From: Oscillatoria princeps RMCB-10
GTDB taxonomy: Bacteria > Cyanobacteriota > Cyanobacteriia > Cyanobacteriales > Oscillatoriaceae
Assembly: GCA_019359235.1 (NCBI GenBank)
Contig: JAHHHT010000013.1
Location: 124,001 to 188,000 of the forward strand
Direction of reading: 5' to 3'
Length of the DNA: 64,000 nt
Below the pieces are notes generated by a model that was given only the letters and a program-made list of their open reading frames with translations, ran no database searches and had not been told where the DNA came from. Both the position numbers and the translations under genes were made by a program. Of this stretch, positions 8,948-18,361 are shown in pieces (the first letter of the stretch is position 1; each line of letters starts with the position of its first letter).

Positions 8948-9150
8948 GGAGTTAGGGGTCAGGGATTAGGGATTAGGGGTTAGGGGTTAGGGGTTAGGGG
9001 TTAGGTCTAGCACCTAGCACCTAGCACCTAACACCTCACTCCTCACACATAGCACCTATAAACTCACGCACAGCATCTCACACATAAGCCTCACACATAA
9101 GATATCACCCCCTGCACCTAACACCTAACACCTAACACCTAACACCTAGG
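8948..9150. repeat. Heptamer short tandem repeats (TTAGGGG and ACACCTA types)
   Basis: Runs of TTAGGGG-type heptamers (8960-9006) are followed by runs of CACCTAG/ACACCTA heptamers (9010-9060 and 9115-9150). Such STRR arrays are a known feature of filamentous cyanobacteria. They sit between convergent genes. Confidence 0.85.
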
Positions 9151-9211
9151 GGTTTGGTTTCAGGAATAACCCCATGCCCAATGCTCGGCGCTCCATGCCC
9201 CAAGCCCCTCT

Positions 9212-9688
9212 CTAAAGTTCGTTGAACCGATACATCACTACGCCGGTAAGGTAATCGTTTTCAGCGCTGACGTAATCGGTTTTCACCATCTCCTTCAAAA
9301 CGGCTTCTACCTCGGCAAAGCTGGCTTCCGTATCCATCACCGCTTGGGTTACAGAAATTTTGCCGCCCCTCGCTTCAGCCGCTTTGACGAGTTTGACCAT
9401 CAGCTTGTCTTTGGCGGGCTGGATAACTGTTTCTGCGATTGAGGATTGGCTCAGAGGCACGCCGCTGGCAGACACTCCCAGCCTGGCTCTCAGTTTGAAG
9501 TCGTGTTCCTCAACCATACTGGGAATAATAAATAGATCGACAAACTGCCCAATACCAAAAACGCCCCAAGTCAACAGCCACAGCAGTCCTGTACCAATTT
9601 TGCCATTGTACAGGCGATGGAGACCTCCCAAGCCAAAAAACCAGACAATGCAGAGAATATATGAGGTGGAAAGACGGTTACTATTCAT
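9212..9688 (-). CDS. TM2-domain membrane protein
   Basis: A 158-residue protein. Residues 5-55 form a TM2 domain: two hydrophobic helices ([17 protein letters not shown] and the later [20 protein letters not shown]) with the family GxHRLYNGK link. Residues 80-158 are a soluble tail that looks like a small winged-helix-like module ([25 protein letters not shown]). The whole protein matches the C-terminal 150 residues of the adjacent kinase at 9780-11237, so the two arose by duplication or fusion. Probably an inner-membrane accessory protein; function unknown. Confidence 0.85.
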   Translation of the reverse strand: MNSNRLSTSYILCIVWFFGLGGLHRLYNGKIGTGLLWLLTWGVFGIGQFVDLFIIPSMVEEHDFKLRARLGVSASGVPLSQSSIAETVIQPAKDKLMVKLVKAAEARGGKISVTQAVMDTEASFAEVEAVLKEMVKTDYVSAENDYLTGVVMYRFNEL

Positions 9689-9779
9689 AGGCTTTACAGG
9701 TGCCGGTGATTTATTTTTCTTATAGTTGAGATAGATTCCCCCCTTTTTATTTTATATCACCGCCGGCAGGCAGCCGGTG

Positions 9780-11237
9780 TTACAGTTGGTTGAACCGGTA
9801 AGTGACGGCACCGGTAACTCGGTCATTGGCGACGCTGACGTAACCAATTTTGACCATCTCGTGCAAAACGGCTTCCACTTCCACAAAGCCTGCGCCGGTG
9901 GCTATCATCGCTTGAGTGAGGGAAAGCTGACCGCCGCTAGAGCGGGCGGCTTGCAGGAGTTTGAGGATGAGTTGCCCGCGGGAGGGGAGTTGGACGGTCT
10001 GGGTGATGGCTGCGGGCTCGGTGAGCGGCAGACCGGCAGGGGACAAGCCCATTCTGGCTCTGGCCTTTTCGCGGTACTCATCCACCATTTCCGGAATCAG
10101 GAACAGATCCACCAAGTGCCCGACATCACCCACCAGTGGAATCATCCACAGCAAGCCGGTGACAATTTTGCCGTTGTAGAGGCGGTGGAATCCTTTGATG
10201 GGGCGAAAGGCTGTGCCCAGGACTAACTCCGCCGCCCACATCAGGTAGGTGTCCCTGAGACGGTTGCGGTTCGGGTCAAAAGCGCTGCCGGTGCCGGTTG
10301 GGTCAAGGGAGGTGGGAGCGCCGGAAGGAGCCGGCGCTGCAGTCACCGGCTCGCCATTCAAGTCTTTGAGGACTTCAGCGGCGGACTGATAGCGCCGCTT
10401 GATGGGAATTTCCAGCATTTTGTCCAGCACCTGACCTAGCTGGGGGCTGACGGGATTGTTTACCAAGTAATCCCGCCACACCCAAGTGCCTTCGCGGGTG
10501 TCGAACAAGTCGAAGGGGGGAACTTGTGTCAGCAGGTGGGTGCAGGTGACGCCCAAGCTGTAGAGGTCGCTGGCAAAAACCGCTTTGCCCAGGGCTTGCT
10601 CTGGGGCGGCGTACCCAGCGGAGCCAATGACGGTGCCGGTTGCGCCCAGTGCCGTGCCGGTGGCGGATTTCGCCGCCCCAAAGTCAACGAGCACCAGTTT
10701 CCCGTCAAAGCGGTGGCGAATAATGTTTTCCGGTTTGATATCCCGGTGAATCACCTGGTGATCGTGGACAAACTGTAGCACCGGCAGCAAGTCACTGAGC
10801 AGCTGGCGGATTTGGGCTTCGTTGAAAGGGCCTTCCTCATCCAGCTCTCGGGCCAGGTTTTGCCCGTCGATGTGCTGCTGCACCACATACTGCCGCCCTT
10901 CTTGCTCAAAATGGGCCAGCAGTTCGGGAATCTGGGGGTGTTTGCCCAGTCGCTCCAGCTGCGCCGCTTCTTGGCGAAATAACTCAGCGGCTTTGGCTTG
11001 TCTGCTGCTGTCTTGCAGGCGAAACTGCTTAATCACGCAGCGGGGTTTGGACGGTTTGCACTCATCCACCCCCAAGAAAGTTCTGCCAAAGCCTCCGCTG
11101 TCAATTGGTTTGATTGCCCGGTAGCGCTCGCCCAGCAGTAACTTTGCGCCGCAAGTTTGACAGGTTTGTTGCGCTGTTTCGGCTGTCTGGGGGAAGTTTT
11201 GAGGCTTCTGGCAGTGGGGATTGAGGCAGTAGCTCAT
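9780..11237 (-). CDS. Ser/Thr protein kinase with C-terminal TM2 domain
   Basis: A 485-residue kinase. The zinc-ribbon-like head begins MSYCLNPHC with a second pair CQTCG near residue 30. The kinase domain covers about 40-300: glycine loop GGFGRTF, catalytic loop HRDIKPEN and DFGAAK. A low-complexity linker follows, then two hydrophobic helices with HRLYNGKI (TM2 domain) and a tail ending TYRFNQL. That tail closely matches the neighbouring TM2 protein (9212-9688). I chose ATG 11237 because it starts the conserved head; an upstream in-frame ATG at 11282 would add 15 unrelated residues. The architecture suggests a membrane-anchored kinase whose anchor derives from the neighbour. Confidence 0.92.
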   Translation of the reverse strand: MSYCLNPHCQKPQNFPQTAETAQQTCQTCGAKLLLGERYRAIKPIDSGGFGRTFLGVDECKPSKPRCVIKQFRLQDSSRQAKAAELFRQEAAQLERLGKHPQIPELLAHFEQEGRQYVVQQHIDGQNLARELDEEGPFNEAQIRQLLSDLLPVLQFVHDHQVIHRDIKPENIIRHRFDGKLVLVDFGAAKSATGTALGATGTVIGSAGYAAPEQALGKAVFASDLYSLGVTCTHLLTQVPPFDLFDTREGTWVWRDYLVNNPVSPQLGQVLDKMLEIPIKRRYQSAAEVLKDLNGEPVTAAPAPSGAPTSLDPTGTGSAFDPNRNRLRDTYLMWAAELVLGTAFRPIKGFHRLYNGKIVTGLLWMIPLVGDVGHLVDLFLIPEMVDEYREKARARMGLSPAGLPLTEPAAITQTVQLPSRGQLILKLLQAARSSGGQLSLTQAMIATGAGFVEVEAVLHEMVKIGYVSVANDRVTGAVTYRFNQL

Positions 11238-11599
11238 ACACGGATTAGGCGGCGTGCAGTTTCTCTTTTCATGGTGGCACATCGCAGTCGTGACGATCGG
11301 CCTGCCGACTGCTGTTTGAAGAAAAGGAAACCGTGATTAGCACCCAGATACCTTGACTTTCGCGACCAAGTGTGTTATTGCGTGTTATTGCTGTTCCGGC
11401 AGCAAAGCTGAGAAAAGTTCACAAAACTTTATAATGCTTAGTAACTCTTAACACAACCGGCTGTCTGGAGTCCCTGGGTGTGCTGTACACTGGAGGGCAT
11501 AGCGAAAGCAGCCATGATTGTAAAATTCTCTTAACTGAGCCTGAGAGAGGGCAGCACAGTTCAAGCCCTCTGCGATCAAACAACAGCCCAAACAGACCT
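11238..11599. other. Intergenic region between divergent kinase and acsF
   Basis: About 360 bases between divergent genes, so promoters for both must lie here. I see no repeat family and no clear -35/-10 pair that I would defend. Confidence 0.5.
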
Positions 11600-12676
11600 A
11601 TGGTAGACTCCCTGAAAAAACCCGCCTTTGAAGAGCTCCGCCCCGGGGTGAAAGTCCCCGCCAAGGAAACCATCCTCACCCCTCGGTTCTACACCACCGA
11701 TTTTGAGGCGATGGCGAAAATGGACATCTCGCCCAATGAAGACGAGCTCAGAGCCATCCTGGAGGAGTTCCGCACCGATTACAATCGGCACCACTTCGTG
11801 CGGGATGCGGAGTTTGAACAGTCCTGGGCTCACATCGATGGCCAAACGCGCCAGCTGTTCGTCGAATTCCTGGAGCGCTCTTGCACGGCTGAGTTTTCTG
11901 GCTTCCTGCTCTACAAGGAACTGGGCCGGCGGCTGAAGGACAAAAGCCCCGTGCTGGCGGAGTGCTTTATGCTGATGTCGCGGGATGAGGCTCGCCACGC
12001 CGGCTTCCTGAACAAGGCGATGTCAGATTTCAATATGTGCCTGGATCTGGGATTTCTGACGAAAAATCACACCTACACCTTCTTTAAGCCGAAATTCATC
12101 TTCTACGCCACCTACCTCTCGGAAAAGATTGGCTACTGGCGCTACATCACCATCTACCGCCACCTGGAAGCCCATCCCGAACACCGGATCTATCCGATCT
12201 TCCGCTTCTTCGAGAACTGGTGCCAGGATGAAAACCGCCACGGGGATTTCTTTGACGCCATCATGAAGGCTCAGCCGCAGATGCTGAACGACTGGAAGGC
12301 CAAGCTGTGGAGCCGGTTCTTCCTGCTGTCGGTGTTTGTCACCATGTATCTCAACGACATCCAGCGCTCTGCCTTCTACGCCTGTCTCGGTCTGGACGCC
12401 CGCGAGTATGACATTTATGTGATTAAGAAGACCAACGAGACGGCTGGGCGCGTGTTCCCGGTGATGCTGGACGTGGAGAACCCAGAATTTTACCGCCGTC
12501 TGGACATTTGCACGCAAAATAATGCTAAACTAGCAGACATTGCTAAATCGGACGCACCTAAATTGGTGAAGTTTTTCCAAAAACTGCCCCTTTATGTCTC
12601 GAATGTGTGGCAGTTAGGCCGGCTGTACTTGATGAAGCCGGTAGAGACTGCTCCGATGCAAGGGGTAGTTAGTTAG
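11600..12676 (+). CDS. acsF: Magnesium-protoporphyrin IX monomethyl ester (oxidative) cyclase, aerobic
   Basis: A 358-residue diiron oxygenase that closes the fifth (isocyclic) ring of chlorophyll, turning Mg-protoporphyrin IX monomethyl ester into divinyl protochlorophyllide with O2. Diiron ligand motifs are visible: SCTAEFSGF near residue 95, SRDEARHAG near 129 and [11 protein letters not shown] near 213. Length matches cyanobacterial AcsF/ChlA-I. The ATG at 11600 gives the usual N-terminus; the frame is open further upstream but codes for nothing family-like. No other chlorophyll genes are nearby. Oxygenic phototrophy follows directly from this gene. Confidence 0.96.
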   Translation: MVDSLKKPAFEELRPGVKVPAKETILTPRFYTTDFEAMAKMDISPNEDELRAILEEFRTDYNRHHFVRDAEFEQSWAHIDGQTRQLFVEFLERSCTAEFSGFLLYKELGRRLKDKSPVLAECFMLMSRDEARHAGFLNKAMSDFNMCLDLGFLTKNHTYTFFKPKFIFYATYLSEKIGYWRYITIYRHLEAHPEHRIYPIFRFFENWCQDENRHGDFFDAIMKAQPQMLNDWKAKLWSRFFLLSVFVTMYLNDIQRSAFYACLGLDAREYDIYVIKKTNETAGRVFPVMLDVENPEFYRRLDICTQNNAKLADIAKSDAPKLVKFFQKLPLYVSNVWQLGRLYLMKPVETAPMQGVVS

Positions 12677-12847
12677 GTTTCCGGTTTCGCTCCTCTGTTA
12701 GTTCGGATTTCGGTTCTGCGTGACGTGGAACCGCTTTTTTTTTGGCAGGGCACGCTCGCGGGGAGGGTGCCGGCACATTATATCAAATCCAGGGTGCTGC
12801 ATAATAAAAAGATGATTAAAACTTTTTGCTAAATTCTAGACCCCGGC

Positions 12848-12880
12848 ACCCAACCCCCTCCCCGCACGCGGGGAGGGGGC
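12848..12880. repeat. GC-rich palindrome, CCCTCCCCG...CGGGGAGGG family
   Basis: A perfect GC hairpin between acsF and the next gene. Relatives are at 33419-33449, 33462-33495, 42439-42480, 55860 and 56094-56125. It could also act as a terminator, but there is no T run. Confidence 0.65.
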
Positions 12881-12904
12881 TAAGGGAAGAGCTTCACCCC
12901 ACTA

Positions 12905-13693
12905 ATGAGCAACGCCAAATCCGCCAGTATGGTTCTGTTCGCCGTCAGGACTTTAGTCCGAGCTCTCCGCTTCAGCGCGAAAACCGGCACTCTGCTGGGC
13001 GCATGCTTGGCCCTCGCACCGGCACCGGGCTGGTGCGGGACTCCCCCACAAGGGCTGGCGGCAAATTTGCAGGCGCAATCCCCTGGTACTCCCGTCGGCG
13101 AGTTGGATTTACCCCCTGAAGTCATCGAAGGTTCGCCGGTGTTGCAGCGCTGGCTGCGCCAGGTGCCCAATGTTTTGCAAGATATTGAAAATGACCCCAG
13201 CTTCAAAACTCGGGTGCGGCTGGGCTTTTCGCAGTTTCCCTCGGCGGCGGGAAAGGCTGGGTGGAATGCCGGTGTGGAAGATGTCTTTGTCGGGCGCACC
13301 GGCTTGACGGTGAGCGGTGACTGTCAAGCGTCTTTTAATGGCGAAACCCAGGCTTATGGCGCTCAGTTGCGCTATTACCTGCGCCCGCTGGGCAGTTATA
13401 TTAATGTTGCGCCGGTGGTGGGCTACCGGCATCTGGAAACCGATTCTTACTCCAGGGGTGGCGTGAATGTTGGGGCGCGGCTGCTGCTGGCACTGTCTCG
13501 CGGCGGCGCGGCGGATATTTCTTTAACTCAAAGCTGGGTTAAGCCGGGAACCGGTGAGGAAGTTGGTTTGACGGCGGTTTCGGTGGGCTATGCTGTGACT
13601 CGCCACCTGCGCCTTTCTGCGGATATTGAGAAGCAAAATGCCAGGGAGAGTAAGGACAGTCGCGTGGGGATTGTGCTGGAGTGGGTGCCGTAG
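12905..13693 (+). CDS. Exported conserved hypothetical protein, possible small beta-barrel
   Basis: A 262-residue protein I do not recognise by name. Residues 10-45 include a basic start and a hydrophobic stretch (LLGACLALAPAPGWCG) like a signal peptide. After a proline-rich linker, residues 95-262 show alternating polar/hydrophobic strands with glycine turns (RVRLGFSQF, GLTVSGDCQASF, QLRYYLRPLGSYINVAPVVGY, VGARLLLAL, AVSVGYAV, LRLSADIEKQ) ending VGIVLEWVP. That pattern suggests an outer-membrane or periplasmic beta-rich fold. It stands alone between acsF and a methyltransferase. Confidence 0.6.
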   Translation: MSNAKSASMVLFAVRTLVRALRFSAKTGTLLGACLALAPAPGWCGTPPQGLAANLQAQSPGTPVGELDLPPEVIEGSPVLQRWLRQVPNVLQDIENDPSFKTRVRLGFSQFPSAAGKAGWNAGVEDVFVGRTGLTVSGDCQASFNGETQAYGAQLRYYLRPLGSYINVAPVVGYRHLETDSYSRGGVNVGARLLLALSRGGAADISLTQSWVKPGTGEEVGLTAVSVGYAVTRHLRLSADIEKQNARESKDSRVGIVLEWVP

Positions 13694-13729
13694 GGATTAG
13701 AATTATCCCCTCGTTTACCCTCGTTCCCA

Positions 13730-13975
13730 GGCTCCGCCTGGGAACGAAACTCTGGAGGCTCTGCCTCCCTTTTTACAATAAGCAGATTAAAAGCATAAAA
13801 GCTTTGAATAGACCAGTATTGAAATAAGGAGTGATACCAAGTTGGTAAGCTGTTAGGCTAATAATGCTGCTTGTCTGCCCGAAGGAGGCAGAGCCTCCAG
13901 GACGGCGTTCCCAGCCTGAGGCTGGGAACGAGGGGATAGAATCCAAAATCCAAAATCCAAAATCCAAAATGGGTA
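13730..13975. repeat. Paired double-hairpin repeats and CCAAAAT heptamers
   Basis: Two opposed copies of a repeat built of CCCAGGCTCCGCCTGGG and GGAGGCTCTGCCTCC hairpins (13733-13772 and 13882-13935), about 110 bases apart, so the whole stretch is a large inverted repeat. It ends in four CCAAAAT-type heptamers (about 13940-13970) just before the methyltransferase start. Other copies of the hairpins are at 5301-5360, 42371-42396 and 62172-62225. Confidence 0.75.
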
Positions 13976-13980
13976 GTATA

Positions 13981-15360
13981 ATGGCTACTGGGATTCCCAA
14001 AACTCAATGGAACGGCGACCTCACACCGGCTTTTCCCGCCACCACAAATAGTCTGGATGTGTGCCTTTCCTATCCAGGTAAACTGCCAGAAAGTGAGATT
14101 TTAGCAACAAAACCGTCTGACTCTGTTGTGTTGTGGCCGACCAATCAAAGGCAAGAGGGCGAAGATGAAAACCGGCTTTACTACGGTGACAACTTACCGT
14201 TACTGGCATCTTTTCTTGATGATTATGCCATTCGAGAGCAAGTAAGGCTGATTTACATCGACCCACCGTTTGCCACTAAGAGCGTCTTTCAATCCCGCTC
14301 TCAGGCTGATGCTTATTGTGACTTGTTAGCCGGCGCACATTACATTGAATTTATCCGCCAAAGGTTGATACTTCTGCGAGAGCTGTTAGCGGATGACGGG
14401 TCTATCTATGTCCATCTGGATGAAAACATGGCATTCCATATTAAAGTGATTATGGATGAGGTGTTCGGGAAAGGGAATTTTAGGAATTGGATTACGCGCA
14501 AGAAGTGCAACCCGAAAAACTACACGCGCAAGACCTACGGAAATGTCGCTGACTTCATTCTATTTTACACAAAATCAGAGACTTATGTCTGGAACCGGCC
14601 TGTGGAGCAGTGGACGGATGAGCGGGCTTTAAAAGAATATGAATACATTGAAAAGGAAACGGGGCGCAGATATAAGAAAGTTCCGCTTCACGCCCCTGGG
14701 GTGCGAAATGGGGAAACCGGCAAGTCTTGGCGAGGGATGAGTCCGCCACCAGGGAAGCACTGGCAGTTTCCACCCAAGACACTCGACGAGATGGATGCGC
14801 GGGGGGAGATATATTGGTCTGCCAATGGCAACCCCCGCCGCAAGATATATTTGGATGAAAGTAAGGGCATTCCTGTACAAGATATTTGGCTTGAGTTTCG
14901 GGACGCCTACAATCATAATATTAAAATTACCGGCTACCCAACGGAGAAAAACCCGGATTTGCTGGCTCGGATTATTCAGGCTTCCTCAAATCCGGGAGAT
15001 TTGGTGCTGGATTGCTTTTCTGGTTCGGGAACGGCGCTGGCTGTGGCTTCGCAGTTGGGGCGCAGGTGGATAGGGATTGATAATAGTTCCGAGGCGATTG
15101 CTACGACTCTGCGGCGATTTGCTAAAGGGTGCGAGCGGATGGGGGATTTCGTCAGTCAGAAAACATCCCCGCAGAAGAATGAACCGGGGGAAGCACCCCA
15201 GCAGCTATCGCTGTTCAGTCTGGAAACGCCCAATTTCGCGTCTGCGCAGCCCAGTGAGGTAAGGCATGAAAAAGGGAATCCTGTCCAGAACTTTTCTGTT
15301 TGGGCAACTGAGTCATCAGCTGGGGAATTAGAAGGTATCCTGAAACAGTGGGGGGAGTGA
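13981..15360 (+). CDS. Orphan DNA methyltransferase (N4/N6, beta-type motif order)
   Basis: A 459-residue site-specific amino-methyltransferase. The catalytic motif DPPF occurs first (YIDPPFATK, about residue 93) and the SAM-binding motif FSGSG later (LDCFSGSGTALA, about 345), the order typical of beta-class enzymes. The target recognition region lies between and includes RKKCNPKNYTRKTYG. ATG 13981 follows repeat DNA and has no strong Shine-Dalgarno; an ATG at 13969 and longer forms are open but would encode repeat sequence. No restriction endonuclease is adjacent, so it looks like an orphan methylase or the remnant of a restriction-modification system. Confidence 0.9.
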   Translation: MATGIPKTQWNGDLTPAFPATTNSLDVCLSYPGKLPESEILATKPSDSVVLWPTNQRQEGEDENRLYYGDNLPLLASFLDDYAIREQVRLIYIDPPFATKSVFQSRSQADAYCDLLAGAHYIEFIRQRLILLRELLADDGSIYVHLDENMAFHIKVIMDEVFGKGNFRNWITRKKCNPKNYTRKTYGNVADFILFYTKSETYVWNRPVEQWTDERALKEYEYIEKETGRRYKKVPLHAPGVRNGETGKSWRGMSPPPGKHWQFPPKTLDEMDARGEIYWSANGNPRRKIYLDESKGIPVQDIWLEFRDAYNHNIKITGYPTEKNPDLLARIIQASSNPGDLVLDCFSGSGTALAVASQLGRRWIGIDNSSEAIATTLRRFAKGCERMGDFVSQKTSPQKNEPGEAPQQLSLFSLETPNFASAQPSEVRHEKGNPVQNFSVWATESSAGELEGILKQWGE

Positions 15361-15380
15361 CAGCCGCCGCCGGCGGGTTT

Positions 15381-15635
15381 GTAGTAGGGCTTTAGCCCCA
15401 CCGTTTGTAGTAGGGCTTTAGCCCAAAGGTTCGTAGTAGGGCTTTAGCCCAAAGGTTCGTAGTAGGGCTTTAGCCCAAAGGTTCGTAGTAGGGCTTTAGC
15501 CCAAAGGTTCGTAGTAGGGCTTTAGCCCAAAGGTTCGTAGTAGGGCTTTAGCCCAAAGTTTGTAGTAGGGCTTTAGCCCAAAGTTTGTAGTAGGGCTTTA
15601 GCCCCACCGTTTGTAGTAGGGCTTTAGCCCCACCG
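15381..15635. repeat. Ten-copy 26-bp tandem repeat (GTAGTAGGGCTTTAGCCC unit)
   Basis: Ten units start at 15381, 15407, 15433, 15459, 15485, 15511, 15537, 15562, 15587 and 15613. The core GTAGTAGGGCTTTAGCCC is invariant and contains the palindrome GGGCTTTAGCCC; the linker varies between AAAGGTTC, AAAGTTT and CACCGTTT. There are no unique spacers, so this is not a CRISPR array. Confidence 0.95.
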
Positions 15636-15705
15636 GCTCCCTTTCCCTGTCGGGGCTGTTCGAGGTATACTGAGTGGCTGTTGCCATGAGAAACTGAGGT
15701 ACACT

Positions 15706-16131
15706 GTGACTCCTGAAGACTTTATGAGGATAGCTCTGGAAGAAGCCATGAAAGGCGACATGCCTTTCGGGGCAGTTATTGTGAGAGATAATGAAGTGGT
15801 TGCCAGAGGGCACAATACGGTCACGAGAGATAGCGATCCGTCAGCTCACGCTGAAGTGAATGTGATTCGCAATCTGACTCGCCAGCTGAAGAATCCATCT
15901 TTGGAAGGGTATACGCTGTACGCGACGGGTGAGCCTTGCCCGATGTGCGCGGCTACCTGTGTCTGGGCGGGAGTTTCGGAAATTATATTTGCGGCTTCTA
16001 TCCAGGATTTGAGGGATGCCGGTGTTAATCAAATCGAGATTTCTTGTGAGGAAGTGATTGCTAAGGGGTTTAGAAAAATAAAACTTAGCAAAGGGCTTCT
16101 CCGAGAGGAGTCTGTGCGGCTGTTTAAATAA
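15706..16131 (+). CDS. Nucleoside/nucleobase deaminase (cytidine deaminase-like fold)
   Basis: A 141-residue zinc hydrolase with HAEV (His ligand and proton-shuttling Glu, about residue 46) and PCPMC (two Cys ligands, about residue 76). The family includes guanine deaminase, cytosine deaminase and tRNA adenosine deaminase TadA. Here the tail (GVNQIEISCEEVIAKGFRKIKL) and length fit a guanine-deaminase-like or general nucleoside deaminase better than TadA, but substrate is uncertain. The start is GTG at 15706. Confidence 0.85.
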   Translation: MTPEDFMRIALEEAMKGDMPFGAVIVRDNEVVARGHNTVTRDSDPSAHAEVNVIRNLTRQLKNPSLEGYTLYATGEPCPMCAATCVWAGVSEIIFAASIQDLRDAGVNQIEISCEEVIAKGFRKIKLSKGLLREESVRLFK

Positions 16132-16201
16132 GTCGTTGGTGCGCCGCCAACCGGCTCGACCGGCAGGAGAATTGACTGAAAAGACGCGGCGCAAGCTCCG
16201 C

Positions 16202-17050
16202 TCAGTCAGCCGTGCCGGCGGCTACCTTGCCATTGGCCTTGCTCGCCACCTCCAGCTCAGTGCCGCAGATTTTGCAGAAACTAGCGTCGGCGTCGTGCAA
16301 AGACAAGCCACAACCAGAACAGCGCACTTGTTTCTGGTTAGCTGTTTTCACCAATTGTTTGATCAGGTCGCCCAGCTGCCAGGGTATGAAGGCAATGCCG
16401 GTCAAAATCATCATCACCGTCATCACGCGCCCCCCTTGTGATGCGGGGGTGAGATCGCCAAACCCAACCGTTGTCATGGTGACGACGGAGAAATAAACGG
16501 CGTCAAAAAACGTGCTGAACGCCTCCGGGTTGACGGGATGCTCAACTTGGTAAATTAAGCCCGAGTAGACGAAGATTATAGCAAATAAAGTGAATAATAT
16601 GCGGGCGACTATGACGCCATCTTCCGTGCTGATGGTGCCAAATAGTGTTTGGGGGTCAATAAAACGAATCAGGCGCAAAATCCGCAGCCATCGAAAGATG
16701 AGAATAAAGCTGACGTCGAGAGCGCCCAGGAAAAAGGGCAAGATGACGATCAGATCGACCAGAGAGTAGAGGCTTATAAAAAACTTCAACTTGCGCTCCG
16801 CGCACCATAAACGTATGAGGTACTCGGCGGCGAAAATCATCAGAATACCCGTGTTAAGCGCATCCAGATAGAGGCGCACGCTAGCAGGGATTGGGTAGGT
16901 TTCTGCGACAAAAATTGCTGAGGATAGTAAAACCGAGCCGGCAATGAGCAAATTAACGGCTCTGCCGGCGGGGGTTTCAATGTCTTCCAGATAAAAGGCA
17001 AGTTTTTGTCGCAGCAACATGGGCGGTAGCAGTGGCGTTCTAGGATTCAT
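16202..17050 (-). CDS. Voltage-gated-type potassium channel with C-terminal zinc ribbon
   Basis: A six-transmembrane ion transporter of about 282 residues. The pore filter TVGFGDLTP is visible near residue 196, followed by the last helix. The S4-like segment RWLRILRLIRF carries spaced arginines, suggesting voltage sensing. The C-terminus holds two CxxC pairs (CSGCG, CKICG), a small zinc ribbon. I chose ATG 17050, just before the conserved LRQKLAFYLEDIETP; the frame remains open to 17281 but that part is Pro/Ser-rich and unlike the family. ATG 17020 is another possibility. Confidence 0.85.
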   Translation of the reverse strand: MNPRTPLLPPMLLRQKLAFYLEDIETPAGRAVNLLIAGSVLLSSAIFVAETYPIPASVRLYLDALNTGILMIFAAEYLIRLWCAERKLKFFISLYSLVDLIVILPFFLGALDVSFILIFRWLRILRLIRFIDPQTLFGTISTEDGVIVARILFTLFAIIFVYSGLIYQVEHPVNPEAFSTFFDAVYFSVVTMTTVGFGDLTPASQGGRVMTVMMILTGIAFIPWQLGDLIKQLVKTANQKQVRCSGCGLSLHDADASFCKICGTELEVASKANGKVAAGTAD

Positions 17051-17321
17051 GGCTCTGGCGGGGAGTGCCGGTTCTGGCTTCTTGGGATTGGCCACACCGG
17101 CGGCACCTGAATGATTCTGCATAAATCTTAAGATTTTGCCAGCGCCACCGGCACCCTTTCCGCACGAGCTAGGCTCTGGGGCTCCTGCCGATGGCCGGGA
17201 ATTGCGATTCCTGGAGTGGATTCCAGGGCGCAAGCCCGAGGCTTGAGTCGCGCTCGCCGGCAGCAAAAACCCCCCTAGCATTGCTCTGCTAGAGGGTGGA
17301 TTTGCAGATGTTTCGCTTGGA

Positions 17322-17741
17322 CTAGCTCACCAGAGTCAGCTCTCTGTCGCGGCTGGGGGAAGCTTCTTCGCTGCTTGGGGAGGAGAAAGCTTCTTGAGGA
17401 ATTGCCAGCGAGGAGGAATCTTGCAGAGAGTCTTCTGGAGCGACGTCACCGGTCTCCGGCTGGAGCTTGCCGGTACGACGAGCTTTGTAAGCCATACCCG
17501 CTGCAAACAAGCCTGCAAGCGAGGCAATCGATGCGGCGGCGATTCCGAATTTATTGGGCTCCTGTTTCTTGGGAGACAGACTCGACAGGTTGCTGCGAGT
17601 TACAGCCGCAGAAGTCCCGCCAGACTTGCTAAACGGACAGCCAAAAGCTTGAGTGGGATTCGCCGCAGCTAGCAACACGCCGCCGGTAATGGCGGTTGCG
17701 GACACGATGGCTGCTAGAGATAAATTTGGTTTCACAGTCAT
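17322..17741 (-). CDS. Small exported/membrane protein of unknown function
   Basis: A 139-residue protein. Residues 1-32 look like a signal peptide (LAAIVSATAITGGVLLAAA then TQAFG). A second hydrophobic stretch lies at about 66-86 (FGIAAASIASLAGLFAAGMAY), followed by a positive stop-transfer run KARRTGK and an acidic Ser/Glu-rich tail. This suggests a single-pass membrane protein. I do not recognise the family. Confidence 0.6.
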   Translation of the reverse strand: MTVKPNLSLAAIVSATAITGGVLLAAANPTQAFGCPFSKSGGTSAAVTRSNLSSLSPKKQEPNKFGIAAASIASLAGLFAAGMAYKARRTGKLQPETGDVAPEDSLQDSSSLAIPQEAFSSPSSEEASPSRDRELTLVS

Positions 17742-18361
17742 ATTGAAGTCGAAATGATTGCTGGCGTTATTATAGCGGTTCTAAATGATTTGTGAAACCT
17801 CTGGGTGCCAGAAACCCGGTTTCTCAAAGAAACCGGGTTTCTATGCTCTCACAACTCAAATAGAAACGCTGTATTGCTTATTTTATATAGAAGTGGCAGA
17901 TAAAAGGTAACAAAAATAACAAATTTTTGGCAACCTTGGCTCAAAGGCAGGAAAGTATAAGTTTTTCTTATTCGTGCGCAGCTCGCACATTGGAAGAACG
18001 CTGGTTTTCCCGTATTGACAGGGCGGACGCGAACGAAAGGCCAGCGCGTGGCGGGATTGATTAAGCGTAAATTAACTAAGCGGATTTTATCGGAGGGGCA
18101 GGAGGGGAGAGCTGCCGGCTGCTGCCGCACTGTCGAGGCCGCTCTCAGGCGGGGAAGGCTTGTCAGAGGTTTCAATCCCGTTGCCGGGATTCAGCTGGCC
18201 AAAAATATTCTTCTCCTGCCCCCTGCTGAAATCATTATCGCATTCATTTCGGCTTCTTTGCATCAGGGGGGATGCTCCCTGTCAGAGCACCGATTGTTGC
18301 GTCACGAGCGAGTGCGCACTCCTGTCTTGATGTAAGCTTCACACTTCTCAGAAAGATTTTT
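17742..18361. other. Non-coding gap with a TATAGC-ended repeat element
   Basis: From about 17771 to 17876 is a small element: the left end TATAGCGGTTCTAAATGATTTGTGA is mirrored imperfectly at the right end, around the palindrome at 17809-17842. The rest (17880-18361) carries no gene I can defend. Confidence 0.55.
17809..17842. repeat. Palindromic repeat, AAACCGGGTTTC family
   Basis: Arms CAGAAACCCGGTTTCT and its complement with a CAAA loop, inside the TATAGC-ended unit. Confidence 0.8.

Noticed and set aside
8948-9006. Telomere-like TTAGGGG runs
   Set aside because: They are typical cyanobacterial heptamer STRRs, lie between two genes and do not mark a chromosome end.
13981-15360. Complete restriction-modification system
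   Set aside because: Only the methyltransferase is present; the flanking genes are an exported protein and a deaminase, and no nuclease motif is found within 3 kb.
15381-15635. Possible CRISPR array
   Set aside because: The units are contiguous with 7-8-base linkers that themselves repeat; there are no unique spacers and no cas genes.
18169-18192. CRISPR-repeat-like GTTTCAATCCCG...CGGGATTC
   Set aside because: Occurs only once, without spacers or cas genes; short dyads of this kind arise by chance.
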